Below, piece after piece: positions 1-37,256 of a DNA stretch of 64,000 nt. The notes under the pieces were generated by a model. That model saw nothing but the letters and a program-made list of their open reading frames with translations, was not told where the DNA came from and made no database searches. Every line of letters starts with the position of its first letter. The first letter of the stretch is position 1. Source of the stretch: Solea solea (taxonomy: Eukaryota > Chordata > Actinopteri > Pleuronectiformes > Soleidae); NCBI RefSeq assembly GCF_958295425.1, contig NC_081149.1, positions 21,424,972 through 21,488,971 on the forward strand, written 5' to 3'. A program made the translations under genes and the position numbers.

Positions 1-294
1 AGTGTAAGGTAGTGTGTGTGCGTGTGTGGGTGGGTGTGGGTGTGCGCTGACAGTGAACTGTTCTGAGTTCACCTGACATAAACATTCCTCTTCTCATATA
101 CACACACTCACACACACACTCACACACACCCACACACATTCACCATGACCACAGCAGTGTTGACTGTGTGTGTGTGTGTGTGTGTGTGTACACATATACG
201 TATATGTGTTATGTTTAGTTGAAAGGAGGTAAAATGATTTCACCTGACAGAATCGATGCTGCTATCTCTACATTTTTCCTTTTATGTCTCCCAC

Positions 295-333
<39 letters not shown>

Positions 334-1396
334 CACGCACACACACACACACAGGTTTCCATGACTTCAGAGCACACTGCTTTGACTTACATTCATCTCC
401 TGGAGACTTGCTAGTGGCCTAAACCCTGATGCTACCCTCATCCTAACTTTAAAACATGTCTTTAAAATGTAGTAATTTACGTTATAATGTGAATGTTTAA
501 ACAGATTTACGTCCCCACAATATAAGGAATACCAGGCACACGCACGCACGCACACACACACACACACACACACATAGATATATATGACTAGCTGCTATTG
601 GATTATTCTGTTACATTTGATGCCAAATATAAAGTGCATTGCTGCTTTTACCGCCTCCTGTCTCCATCACTGTCCTCAGAGCTCGCTTTATCGTATGTGG
701 GCAGGACACAGCGGGACTTTTAGAGTAGAGATGGCTCAATTTGTCTTTTACATTAGACAACAAACATGTCAAATCATTTCAGCAATTCTTTTTCAATTAG
801 CAATGCAGACAGATCATTTGTTCTGCTGTTAAACGCTGCCCTGAGTCATAACTACAGGAGGAGAACAGAAGCCAAATTGGTTTTAAAGTTCATAAAAACT
901 TCAAACTGATATATTTTTTTTTACATAGAAACTCAAATACTGTCCGAGCAATTATTTCAAGACTAAGCGTCTGAGCTTTTAGACGGAACATTAGACAGAT
1001 GAGAGCCTGAGCCAAAGGGAAAGAGTTCTTTTTTCTTTCACATTGTCAGTTCATTTGAACGTTTAATCAATTCTCTTTGAAGGGCCCTCGGTCCTCTTTC
1101 ACTAACCTCCATGCGTTCTGTTTATTATGTATTTCATACATTAAGCAAGCATACATTATCTCTAACTGGCCATTTTACAAGGGCTTGTGCATCATTCCCT
1201 GGTGGCCATATAAGTGCTATAGCTATATATATCTCTCCCCGTCTAATTCTTTAAGGCCACAATACAAAGGTGCATACATTGAACCTTGTTACGTTCAGAT
1301 ATTAACCGTAGCGTTCCACTCGATCAGCAAGTGCGCAGAAAATAAACCGGCACATAATGAAACTTTTGACTCCTCCTTATATTTTTCCCTCCGCAG
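1..1396 (+). other. grin2b intron (partial), repeat-rich
   Basis: This is non-coding sequence upstream of the first grin2b exon in the window. It contains TG/CA microsatellites (about 11-50, 101-130, 169-190, 281-351, 536-573) and one CA-bounded dispersed repeat described separately. The acceptor of the next exon is a short pyrimidine run followed by CAG at 1394-1396. No earlier grin2b exon is recognisable here. Confidence 0.7.
281..575. repeat. dispersed repeat bounded by CA microsatellites
   Basis: A (CA)n tract at about 297-351 is followed by a unique-looking body (about 352-535) and then a second (CA)n tract ending near 573. The body contains the words ttgacttacattcat and cctggagactt, which I recognise from a common fish interspersed repeat. 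A related, diverged body lies at 7786-7985. It has no coding content. Translations of the CA tract give meaningless Thr-His repeats. Confidence 0.6.
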
Positions 1397-26857
<25,461 letters not shown>

Positions 26858-28175
26858 AAGAAAAAGTAATGGAGGAGGAGGAGGAGCAGACGAGGGCAAC
26901 GGAGAAGGAGGAGGAGGAGAGGGATCCAGTGCTTAGAGATCAGGGATGATTTTAAAAGATGCTGTTCACACACACACTGCACATCTGGATCATATCAGAC
27001 ACGAGAGATGAAAGGCAAAGGAGGAAAAGACTGAATGGTAGAGTTCAATCTTGCATCAGGACACTCTGAGGAGGTGTGGATTGTTAACCCTCTTTCAGAA
27101 ATGGCCAAAGCTCCTCTACATTTGTGTCCTAACATGGTCAATTAACGTTCCCCTCAACTCACAGAGTCCATCAATTCACCCTCCAGTGAGGCAGAATCAA
27201 CGTACTCGGTTATTAACACAGCGGGACGACACCTCGTCCTCGTTTGATATCGGACACGTGAGCCTGGTGTTATTTGATAGCTGTCTGAGAGCTGAGAGCT
27301 CCCGCCGAGAGCTTTTGAGGAAAGACTGCGAGAGCGGAGAGTGGAGAGAGAGAGAGAGAGAGATGGAGAGAGAGGAGTGAACTGGCCATCTGCCCCTGTG
27401 TCACCACTGAAAGAAGACATTGTCACGTTTACCAGAGCTGTGACACAGGAGGTGACGAGTGGAAGGAGACAGCTTAGTCGTGCACTCTCTCCTCCTCCTC
27501 CTCCTCCTCCTCCTCCTCCTCATCCCCGACGCCAAAAGAGCCGATCTTGTTTGCTATGAGAAATACAATCATAAATGATAATAACATATTCTTATAGAAA
27601 AAAAAAAAAAACAGGGTATCAGAACAACAATAATATTGATGACATTGTGAATAATGATGTTAGTATTGTTTATGATAACACAGCTTTTTTCTTCTTTCAT
27701 TTCTTGTTATTAGAATCTTTCACTGCTGTTTTTAGTACCTGTAATAGTATTGAGTTTGCTCCTGGTGACAGCAGCAAGGCTATTCTGTTGAAAGACTAAG
27801 TCATTCTCTTTTCTTTTCTTTTCTTTTCCTCTTTGTTGACTCTTTTTACTCCATGCTCATTTCTTTATTTGCTCCTTGTGGAAAAACGACAGGATCTCAC
27901 AGAGGCGTTTGGAGCCGACACAACCTCGACTTGACATTTCAAGAGACATCACAAATCAAGTGCACACAAACAGACTCAAACACACACTCGGTTTGCACGT
28001 GTGTTACTGTGAACAACACGTTATTTGTTTGTTTTTTTTTGTCACAAGCTGAAGATACTGAGAGGAAGGACGTGCCTTAACGGTCTCCAGTGGATGTGTC
28101 CTCCAGTTTACGCGTGGCTCTGGACGCGGCAGCACCAGGACGGACCCGGCGTGCTGTTTGTGCTGCTGCTGTTTG

Positions 28176-28217
<42 letters not shown>

Positions 28218-28320
28218 GTTTTCCTCTTCACGCTCATGAGCCAAAACTGCAGTAAACATTTACAGCAGGCTTGAGACGACGACGCTGCCGTTGAGATGTT
28301 TTATAACTTTGTGAAATAAT
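26858..28320 (+). other. grin2b: probable grin2b 3' UTR (end not placed)
   Basis: This is sequence immediately after the TGA. It contains a GGA-rich stretch (26868-26930), a GA tract (about 27344-27375), a CTC triplet run (27487-27523), TTTTC repeats near 27807-27828 and a 13-unit CTG tract (28178-28216). Mammalian GRIN2B has a very long 3' UTR, so the transcript may extend well beyond this. AATAAA hexamers occur at 29612, 29627 and 30550, but none can be chosen from sequence alone. Confidence 0.5.
28178..28216. repeat. (CTG)13 triplet repeat
   Basis: Thirteen uninterrupted CTG units, preceded by shorter interrupted CTG runs from 28152. The repeat lies about 1.3 kb after the grin2b stop codon and could be transcribed in its 3' UTR. 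Glutamine, alanine or leucine runs translated from it are not evidence of a protein. Confidence 0.9.
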
Positions 28321-29127
28321 TTCATATGTCAAAGTATGGGCAGCGCTTTTTATGAAGCGCTCGTATTCAGGACGTCCCACTGTCACGGATTGACCGATGG
28401 GTCTCACTTCACAACACGGCAGCCTTTAGACCACTTGTTTTATTCAGGTTACATAACAATAGTCACCAGGCACTTACTTTCTTTGGCCTCTCACTAGTAT
28501 CTCGCAGACGGCATTACTTTTCCGCTCATGTAAGGAGTCTGAGAGGCGCGCGATCGCAGACAGGTTTTTTTTTCTCCCAGACAATATATGCACTGTCCTT
28601 TAGTCGGCAAACTGCTCCAGAGAACACGTGAGCGTCGCTGCCCTGTGACAATGGCGCTGAGGAGGATGTCTATTTGAGAGAGGCCTCTCGAACGCTGACT
28701 TGAGGCGGCCATCTTGTGAAAGCTTTCAGGCTTTTCTGCTTTGACTCATGACGTTCAGTCTTTTTCGGTTGGAGAGGCCTCGTTTATTGCACAGGACCTT
28801 TTTACTCAGTGTAGGTTCAGGCACTCGGTAGACATGCCTTATCATCCCCCCCTCCACCCCCCCCCCCCCCCCCCCCGCGCTCCCACCCCTCGAACTGTCT
28901 GACGATGACTCATCGTGTTACTGTACAGAATAAGGAAGTGTCTATTAGTTATTTAAAGGTTTGATGTTGGATGAGCCGGCGGTGTCAGAAGTTCAAGGGC
29001 TGCAGGAGGTTGTGCTGGAGTGCCGGCCCGAGATCGCCGAGCTGCTGGAGTGTGATCTTTGTCACTGCAGACTTCTATTGAATACCCTCATCAAAATGCA
29101 CCAGTGTAATGGTTGTGTGTGTGCGTG

Positions 29128-29166
<39 letters not shown>

Positions 29167-32100
29167 AGGGAAGCAGATCACACCTGACAACAGCTATTTT
29201 TTTAACCACTAATCTGCTGACCACTCTCCATAAATTCAACAGCCTGTGAACAATATGAAAGTGAGACTGATAAAGTTAGCCTTAAATGAGACAGATTCAC
29301 CCCGCGGACGACCCAACCTATTAGCGACTCTCCCAATAAATACACTGGGATCTCTGGAACTTTTTTATATTCGAGTGTTCAGGTCAATCATTATCAGCAA
29401 GATGATGGAAGACAGAGGGACGGGGCCAAATAACGAGGAAATAAGAAGGAGCGGGAACACGACATGGGGAGTGAGCGTCAATCAGTGTCAGCGTTAGTAC
29501 GTGCGGTCAATCTTTTCCTTGTAAATATTCTATATTTAAAACTCTTTTCACTTTGTACAGTAAACAGACAGACAGGATGTAACTTTAAATATGTTTTACA
29601 GCAATTTAAGAAATAAACAAAACCCTAATAAAAATTCATAAAAACGGAAAAAAAAACACACAAACAAAAAATATGCAAAATATAGTTAACACCAATATTA
29701 CTAATCATAAGTGATATAATTGAACCTCATTTTCTTTCAATCTCATGTTTACTTCATTATGATAGTTTACCAGTCAGTATACTGATTATGTTAAGAATTA
29801 TGCTTTCTTTTCCTTATTTTCACTAAAGTGTTGGAATCTGAGGATAATTTATTGTAGGTGTAGACGTTTGGTGATAAACGGGGGGAGTTTAGTTTTAGGA
29901 GTCTTTGCTAAGTTTTCCTTGACTTGTGTTAGAATCTCTCTTTTTAAGGTAAGCTCTTCTTCATGCTTTTTGGGATAAATTCAATTATCTACACATGTAT
30001 GTAATACAATATTACATGTATACATAGATGATATTTGCATATAGAGGCAGTATATTGTGATCCTTGGTTTCTAAGCGGGCGATCCTTAGGTTGAGAACCT
30101 ACAAAACCTTTGTGTTTTTATTTTTTTTGTTGCCCGTTCTTTTGACCCGGGCTCTAATGATGATTGCACACAGAATTTAGAGCCATCGTCGGCCCGGCCT
30201 ATCCTGTTCCCTTTCTATGTTTGGGATAGACATCACTGTGGTTACGGAAATTACACACACACGCGCACACACACACACACATTTAAACACGCCGGACACT
30301 TCTCAGTGTCGACGTTCTTGATATTGTTGGTGATTTCAGCGCCGGAGCAAGTGTCGTTTTTACCTTGTTGAGATTCTCTTTGGAGCTGAGATGCATTTGT
30401 GCAACCCCTTATTAAAAGGTCAAACGTTCCTTCTGTCACGTCTCATTTCATGTAGAGTAGTCGCCTGTCGTCGCTGCAGTTAAGCTCACGTAACACTATA
30501 CTGTGTCATCGACAGCTAATTAAGCTTCTTTCTCTGTATGAGACCAAATAATAAAATACTATTTGTTATTTATTTTGTACATATACAATTTGCAGTCAGA
30601 AATAATTCCCCCTGTTGTTCCTCTGCGTGGCACAGTTTCCAATAAGTCTCTCTAATATTCTCCCCAGCCTTGAGAGAAGAAATTCGTCTCTCTGCTGTTT
30701 TTCTTCTCAACTGCTTTCACGTCCAAAGGGTTGATGGAAAAGTGAAAAATGTCTCTTTTCCGCACATAAACCACGTTAGATTTGCATATTTTTTCATCCA
30801 AGCCAGCACCTGCAGTATATCGTCCTCATCTGCGATAAACGCCGCGACCAAAATGGAAAAATTCACAATATATCAAGGCTGTGGCTTTGTCCACTTGGTG
30901 CGTGTGATAGTGTGGTGAACAGGCCTCTCGCCGGGCCTTCACCGCTTCTCTCGGCGCGTACTGAGGTCGATCAGCGATGCAGAGTAAGCACAGCGAGTCA
31001 GAAATCGTTATTTCCCCTAAGCCTCCCTTCTCTGCCACTACACGTTCTGTTCAAAGGCTTCATGTCGAGCAAAAACACTGTGTCACTCTTTTTTTTTCCA
31101 CAAATACAAGAAATGGTTGTGGCAAGTTAGTGGGCTGGAACATCCTGGACGTGGAGGATGTAAATATCCCCCTCAGCTGACGTGTGTTTTTGTGTCAGGA
31201 GCGCTGACACGTGGGACCAAATAACAGCGTGACGCGGTCAGCTGCGGGCTCGACTTGTGAAAAGGTTTTTGGGGTTTTTTTTGCATTGTGTGCATTGAGT
31301 TTTGCTCCATTTCTAACATCTACGGTGACTGGAGTGGGCTGCTGATGAAAAAATGTTTTTTCAATGAGTCACACGTGTGATTTAGTCTCATGCAGACGGG
31401 AAGATTTATACTGTGAATTTGACTGATTTGTTTTTAAAGGGCACTGAAAGTTAGCAGCATCCAACGCTCCACCCAAATCCATCACAGCTGTACAATTCAA
31501 AGTTAATTCTCTGTGTGTGTGTATTAAAATGTATTGATATCGCTTTATATTGATGCATACAATTTTTTATTAAATTGTGCATAGTTTTTGTTCTGTTAAT
31601 ATTTATCATCCGTTTGCTTCACCCGGACGGTTGACATAAGGGGTTGCTCCTAAATGTATTTCACAAGGTGAGTTGTTGATGAAACACTGAATCTACATAA
31701 CCTGATTAAATTTTACTGTGGGTTGATTGAAAAAAAAAGTGTAACATATGAAATAGTTATCAATTGTATACATAATGATATACATAATGTTATTCTTGGC
31801 CATTCTTTTTCTCTTTTTGTGGCCCTTTTCTTTGAAATAATACCAAAATTTTTACACCATACAAACAGAAAACCACACAAAAACAAATAATTGTACAGGT
31901 TGTGTAAATACTGAGTATTTGGGGGGCGGGGGGGAGGGGAACATTTACCTTCTTTTTTTTGTATGGAAATGATGATCAAAGTAATCTCAATAACAAAAAT
32001 GAATCACGTCATGACACAGTTGCAAAAAAAGAACATCATTAAGGTACTTCTAATAAGGATAATACTGATATCTGCAATTATAAGTGCTCAAATAAGATTA

Positions 32101-32230
32101 TTCTTTCTCTTTGTACATGATGAACAAAATGAAGTGTTGAGTCTTAATAATAAAAATCTATAAGTTTCACTCACGTGGCATACTGAGTCTTTTTAACATT
32201 TCTTGTGCTGACGTCGGATTTTTCAATCTC
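28321..32230. other. intergenic or 3' UTR sequence without recognisable gene
   Basis: No coding sequence is supported here. Visible landmarks are a poly(C) run (about 28846-28876), a (TG)n tract (about 29131-29164), AT-rich sequence from 29,500 to 30,000, a (CA) tract at 30252-30281 and a G-rich run at 31921-31939. Short open frames have no conserved motif. Confidence 0.55.
28846..28876. repeat. poly(C) tract
   Basis: A run of about 30 cytosines with two interruptions, in intergenic or 3' UTR sequence. It would be guanine-rich on the other strand. Confidence 0.9.
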
Positions 32231-33315
32231 AAGCCTCGTTTCCAGGTCACGCGGTTGGTGAAGCGGTTAGCGCTCTTGCCTCTGCAGCAAGAAGACCACC
32301 GGTCGAGACCGGTATCCGCATGGAGTTTGCATGGAGTTTGCATTCTCCCCGTGTGTGCATGGGTTTTCTCTGGTTTCCAGTCCAAAAACATGCAATGTGG
32401 GGATTAGGTCAATTGAATGAATGGTTGTTTGTCTCTATGTGGCCCTGTGATGGACTGGCAGGGCGTGCAGTCGCCCTACGTCAGCTGAGATTGGCACAGC
32501 GCCCCCTGCGAGCCTCATGTGGACGATAAAGCCTCGTTTCCACCAAGCAGAACAGAAGAGTGTGACGTCACATCATGTGACACAGCTCGCCAACAAATTG
32601 AAGAAGTGGAAGCAGAAGACGGTAAACAAAGGCTGACCATGGAGGACATCCACCATTTTGTTATTCCTTCCTCTTGGCACTGGCTGTTTCCCAAGAAGAC
32701 GAGCTTTGTTTGAGAGGAAGGTTCTGGCACATTTTGTGTCAACTACCTCCACTCTGTAGCAGCTGGATCACTGTGCAGAAACAGAAAGATGCCAAAAACT
32801 GGGACAGTACTCATCGATTCTTTTTGGTGTGTTTCCATCATGGTACAGTATGGTACGGTTTGGAATGGTAAAGCCCTCTGTCAGGCTTGCATTTCCACTG
32901 AGAACAGACGGGGGGTGTGCGCTGTGCCGTGTCAATGAGATACGTAGCGTGACGTTGTACCAGTGCGCTGACAATGAACATCTGTTGTGAACATTGAACA
33001 CAACAGAAAACAATAAGAAAAGACTACAATGGAGGCCATCCAGCAGCTTGTTTGTTTCTGCTCGGTGTGTTGTGTGTTTGTCTCAACAAGATGTTAAGCA
33101 TTGTATGAGTGACGTTTTTCTGTCGCCCAATCAGCTGACTGTCGTGGGTCTAGCTCCACCTGCATTGTAACGTACCATCACTCTGGTAACCCAAGGGAAG
33201 GATACTGAAACATGGAACAGTTGAGGCTGATTATTTTGGTACTGTTCCAAATGGAAATGCAAAAAAAAATACATACCGTACTGAACCGAACTGATCAACT
33301 TGGTGGAAACAGGGC
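32231..33315. mobile_element. TIR-type non-autonomous DNA element, interrupted by a retroposon
   Basis: The left end reads gcctcgtttccaccaagcag (32531-32550). The right end, reverse-complemented from 33287-33315, reads gccctgtttccaccaag, giving imperfect terminal inverted repeats. Internal sequence contains ggtacagtatggtacggttt (left) and accgtactgaaccgaactga (right), also of inverted character, typical of a fish foldback element. No transposase frame is visible. The left tip is duplicated (32231-32244 and 32529-32542) around an inserted retroposon. The outer target-site duplication was not identified. Confidence 0.65.
32245..32528 (+). mobile_element. tRNA-like retroposon flanked by 14-bp direct repeats
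   Basis: The body begins gtcacgcggttggtgaagcg and contains a degenerate pol III B-box-like ggtcgagacc. It continues with atggagtttgcat, gtccaaaaacatgcaat and atggttgtttgtctctat. It ends cctcatgtggacgat. Perfect direct repeats aagcctcgtttcca lie at 32231-32244 and 32529-32542, as expected for target-primed insertion. A second, diverged copy with the same words lies at about 36926-37256. This is a common teleost repeat type. I do not assign a family name. Confidence 0.7.
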
Positions 33316-33456
33316 CCTCTAGATTTAATTTAACCAGAAAAGTTCCCCGTTTTTGACTAACCTGTGCACGTCTCTCTCGTCTCCACTGGTTCTGTCTGTC
33401 CACCAATAACAATGTAAGTGTGGCTCTGTCGCTCCTTTCTTTTACTCTCACTGAAG

Positions 33457-33491
<35 letters not shown>
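33457..33491. repeat. (CA)n microsatellite
   Basis: About 17 CA units in intergenic sequence. A GA-rich tract follows at 33619-33660. Confidence 0.9.
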
Positions 33492-33492
<1 letters not shown>

Positions 33493-34740
33493 TCATGGAG
33501 TCTTTCCTACACTCTCCTCCTCTCACACATGTGTCCATTGTCCTCTCAAAAATGTCATCTCACAGTCACACATGATCTGGCTCTGTCTCTCCTGACTGGC
33601 AGGAATTCCTTGGAGACGAGACAGAGACAGAGAGAGACAGACAGAGAGAGAGAGAGAGACAGGTTTGCCTGAGAAATTCAGGGACTGCATTGTAAAGCAG
33701 AATGTTTAAGTCTGCCTGAGACCTTGTCAAATAAGATACACTATTATACTCTTCTCCTTTGACCTTTAGCACCAGTGTTGTGTGCTCCAAAGTGAAAAAG
33801 AGGTTCAGTCTCGGTCCCCGGTCTTAAACACCTTACTGTTCTTTTTGTAACCTTAACATTTCTCAGTGAAGTGTTTAGATCTGTTGCACACAGGAAGTGG
33901 TTTAATAGGCAGCAGTGTCAGTTAGATTGAGGACGTCTGTCTTTAATGATCTGAGGTCAGGAGGGACGCGGCGCAGGTTTGGTATTAATGAAAGAAAGCC
34001 ACACTTGTCTCAGCAATTGCCGTCAAACGGTCGCTGAGAAGGACGTTCAGCCCCGTAAGGTCAATTATATATGCGTGTGCAAATGTATTTAAATGTATGG
34101 ACTCAGAGCAGGTCAGCCTCTAAAGGATGATACAGGGGGAAAAAATCATCCCATAGAAAATCACGGAAACATTTTCAGACTGCTGCTGCTGCTGCTATTA
34201 GTGGGCGTAAAAAAAACTTTTTCTATGCAGATTCACGATTTTTAGTTATTCACGTACACTGCAGGTTTTGCTGAATCCTAATGTCTCATGCGGAGATGGA
34301 GAGCAAGGTTCGATATGCAAATCATATTGTAGGCGTGTGATTATCTGTTCTCATGATGCTGTTTTTTTGACCTATCACATCACCGAAAAAGGAAAAAATG
34401 CCTCAAATCCAAAGAACTTCTCTGTAGTTTGTTTTTTTTCTCCCCTCTGAATCAGTTTGTGCGGGCTGTAAATTTTACATCTTGGCATTTTAACAAGCAC
34501 AACTTATCTGGAGTGACTTAGAGATGTATTGAGATTTATACGGCCGCACAGTACAACATGATTACAGTATATCTGCAGGGGTTTGATGAGTTGTTGATCA
34601 ATAGCAATGACTTTGTCAGATAGAGGGATGAGACTCTCAGCCTCACACACCTCTGGCGTTATCAGCGCGTCAGAAACGGAGGATAGTTGTGATGACGTTT
34701 TGTGCTTCAAGTTCGTTTTTTTTTTCCCTGATGTGTTGCA

Positions 34741-34870
34741 AGGTTGTTATAGTTGACGAAAACTAACCAAAGAACAGAAACTAAAATTGAAAAAACATTT
34801 TTGTTAACTGAAACTGAATTGCGTATTTATAAAAAATAGCTAAAATGTGCTTAGTTTTTGTCTTTGTAAA
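34741..34870. repeat. AT-rich dispersed repeat fragment
   Basis: The words gttatagttgacgaaaacta, cagaaactaaaattgaaa and ttgttaactgaaactgaat match a common AT-rich fish interspersed repeat as I recall it. The family was not assigned. Confidence 0.5.
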
Positions 34871-35004
34871 TTAATCTCATATGTAATCCCTTTTGGTTTC
34901 ATATGAAGCGTAGTTATTTTTTCTCTGCCATCAAAGGGTTGTTTTTTCATTCATAATAAAATGTTTTCAATTTGTTTGTTATGTAGTTAATTGGTTCAGT
35001 TGGT

Positions 35005-35045
35005 TCAGGGGTGTCAAACTGGCGGCCCGCGGGCCACATGCGGGT
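35005..35045. repeat. short fragment of GGGGTGTCAAACT-type repeat end
   Basis: The sequence caggggtgtcaaactggcgg followed by cccgcgggccacatgcgg resembles the terminal region of a widespread teleost DNA element. Only this terminus is visible. Confidence 0.45.
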
Positions 35046-35239
35046 GATAGAATATATACACAACCTGAGTCTTAATATATTTCCTAGCAATATTTTTATA
35101 ATAGTAGTAAGAAATTCTGTTGTAATTATTGCTTTGTTTAATGTATGCTGATTGCAGGAGACGAGGAGCAGCTGTGATCACAGGTGAGTAGTGTTAGCTT
35201 GATGAGGAGGTGTGTCTTGGCAGGTAGAGTGGGAGGAGT

Positions 35240-35335
35240 CCGTACTGTACTGTATTCGTACCATACTGTACTGTACTGTACTGTACCCTATCATACTACA
35301 CTGTATGGTACTGTACCGTACTGTATTGTACACTG
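35240..35335. repeat. TACTG/GTACT-rich low-complexity array
   Basis: About 95 bases of degenerate TACTG pentamers, including four consecutive units near 35262-35285, with partial self-complementarity (gtac cores). Confidence 0.75.
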
Positions 35336-36439
35336 CAACTGTAATCAATGATACAACAGTATTAGAAATAACTACCTTGGCATCCACCCTTGGTGTAGAC
35401 ACTATCTGATCCACTCGCTTGCCTCTGAGCCTTTTTCCTGTACCTGCACGCAGCAACCCGTCAGCCCCCGTACCCCCCACACACCTATGATGACACCCAC
35501 CTCCCCATCCATCATCCCTGTAACTGCACGCACACACACACACATTCACTCACCTCACTCCTGGCTCACATTAATTTTTCAGTCACACTGGCAAGCAAGA
35601 CTTATTAAATAATTGATAGTGGGAGTGAGGTGTGAGGAAAAAAGGATGGGATTTATTAGTAAGATAGAGAGTCACGTGTGACGTTGCACACCACCTCGAC
35701 CTGTCACTGTCTCTGACCGCTTCTTATTTATTGTTGTTGTTATTGTCGAGATTATTCGAATGGAAATTATTATTTGTTGGGGTTTATTTTGTTTGTTTGG
35801 AGAGTTGGATCATCTGAGTGATCATCGGTGCAGGAACTCAGCATAATGTGAATCTAAAGACCCAGAGAATAATCACAGTGGCCCTCAGAGAGCACACACC
35901 TCTGCCCAAGATTAAGTCTTATTTCACCATGTATGTACTGTATGAATGAATGTCAACCACAGACTGCAACAAACAAAGGACTCCTCTGTTCACCCCTGCC
36001 TGTCCCAAGCACATCAGAGAACTACGGTGGCCTTAGAATATCAGAGAGGATGTTTTACCAAAAAGACACATTGAGATGTGCATTCACTCATGAGACAAAT
36101 GTTTCAACCTTTAACCCCAAGCAAATCGCTGACGACACGTTGGCACTACCGTAGTTATGCGGCGGTTGCGCAGAAGTTGCATGTCAGAGTCAACATTTGG
36201 TTATTACGATATTTTCAGGAGCCAGAGAATCAGCATCTTTGTTGCCAGAGAGAAGAAGTGTGGGAAGCTGTGGGACCTGAACATAGTACACATTTTTTGG
36301 CCTGTTTTTGCACATTGAGAGATAAAAAAATCTTCTTCATTTGCATAGTAAGTAAGTTTTGCTTTAAGTGTTGCTGCAGAAACATGGTGGCGTACGATGG
36401 CAGCAGCCAAATAAAAGTATCCTGGGGTCTTTAAGTATC

Positions 36440-36925
36440 CTGGGGTCTTGTTCACGATAGAGGGGAGAATGGAACTGGGGATGGACAGACGGATCCGGTC
36501 AGTGTCGGCAGTAATGTGGTCACTGTACCAGTCTGTTGTGGTAAAGAGAGAGTTGAGCCGCAAGGCAAAGCTCTCGATTTACCAGTCCATCTATGGTCAC
36601 GAGCTGTGGGTAATGGATCGCAGTAATGGGTTTTCTCCACAGGATGGCTGGCTTTAGCCTTAGAGACAGGGTGAGGAGCTTAAAGTCGAGTCACTGCTCC
36701 TCCGCATCCAGAGGAGCCAGCTGAGGTGGTTCGGGCATGTGGCCCGGACGCCTCCCTCGGGAGGTGCTCCGAGCATGTCAGTCTGAGAGGAGACCGAGGA
36801 CTCGCTGGAGAGCATACATCTCTCAGCTGGCTTGGTGGAAGTGTCTGGGCTTCTCTCACAAGACTGCAGCTGCCCCTGTGACATGGAACAGCGTAAGATG
36901 ATGAGATGAGATCTTGGCAGAGGTA
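36440..36925 (+). mobile_element. non-LTR retrotransposon (LINE) reverse-transcriptase remnant, 5' truncated
   Basis: The frame from 36448 reads LFTIEGRMELGMDRRIRS-like residues, then LSRKAKLSIYQSIYGHELWV. After a break, another frame reads RSQLRWFGHVARTPP (about 36710-36755). These are familiar C-terminal reverse-transcriptase region motifs of teleost LINEs. The region is decayed: a deletion before GHELWV, stop codons and frame changes. A gatgatgagatgag tail ends it near 36911. No functional product is expected. Confidence 0.75.
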
Positions 36926-37256
36926 ACCATTGATCATTTGCATTGGCACTCAAGAAGACCCGAGTTTGAGTCCCAGTCGGAACACGGGCCTTTCTGCATG
37001 GAGTTTGCATGTTCTCACTGTGTGTGTGTGTGTGTGTGTGTGTGGGTTTTCTCCAGGTTCTCCAGCTTCCTCCCACAGTCCAAAAACATGCAATATGGGG
37101 ATTTGGTAAATTGGACACTCTAAATTAACCGTAGGTGTGAGAGTGAATGGTTGTTTGTCTCTATATGTGTCCCGAGTGTACACGCCTATCACCCTATGTC
37201 CCCCTGCGACCCTCCTGCAGAGGGTTAAGCGGTCGAAAATGGATGGATGGATGTTT
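36926..37256 (+). mobile_element. second copy of the tRNA-like/teleost retroposon
   Basis: The words tgcatggagtttgcatg, cctcccacagtccaaaaaca, taaccgtaggtgtgag and atggttgtttgtctctat are shared in order with the 32245-32528 copy. A TG microsatellite (37019-37044) has expanded inside it. The end is the tetranucleotide tail ggatggatggatg at 37239-37252, typical of this repeat. It directly follows the LINE remnant. Confidence 0.65.

Larger units (their letters stand above)
33316..36412. other. intergenic sequence with repeat fragments
   Basis: No gene was recognised. It contains the CA and GA tracts noted separately, three CTG-type units near 34182-34196, two short fragments of familiar fish repeats (34741-34870 and about 35005-35045) and a TACTG-rich stretch (35240-35335). 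Confidence 0.55.

Noticed and set aside
219..422. Small ORFs made of Thr-His, Tyr-Ile, Cys-Val or Leu-Ser repeats (for example 219-422, 9522-9986, 23947-24351)
   Set aside because: They are translations of CA, AT, TG and CT microsatellites with no conserved motif.
32245..32310. Possible tRNA gene (A-box- and B-box-like words)
   Set aside because: The B-box is degenerate, no cloverleaf can be drawn, and the sequence continues into a known-type retroposon body, so it is tRNA-like rather than a tRNA gene.
36204..36563. 119-codon minus-strand ORF
   Set aside because: It overlaps and runs antisense to the decayed LINE remnant, and shows no conserved motif in that orientation.
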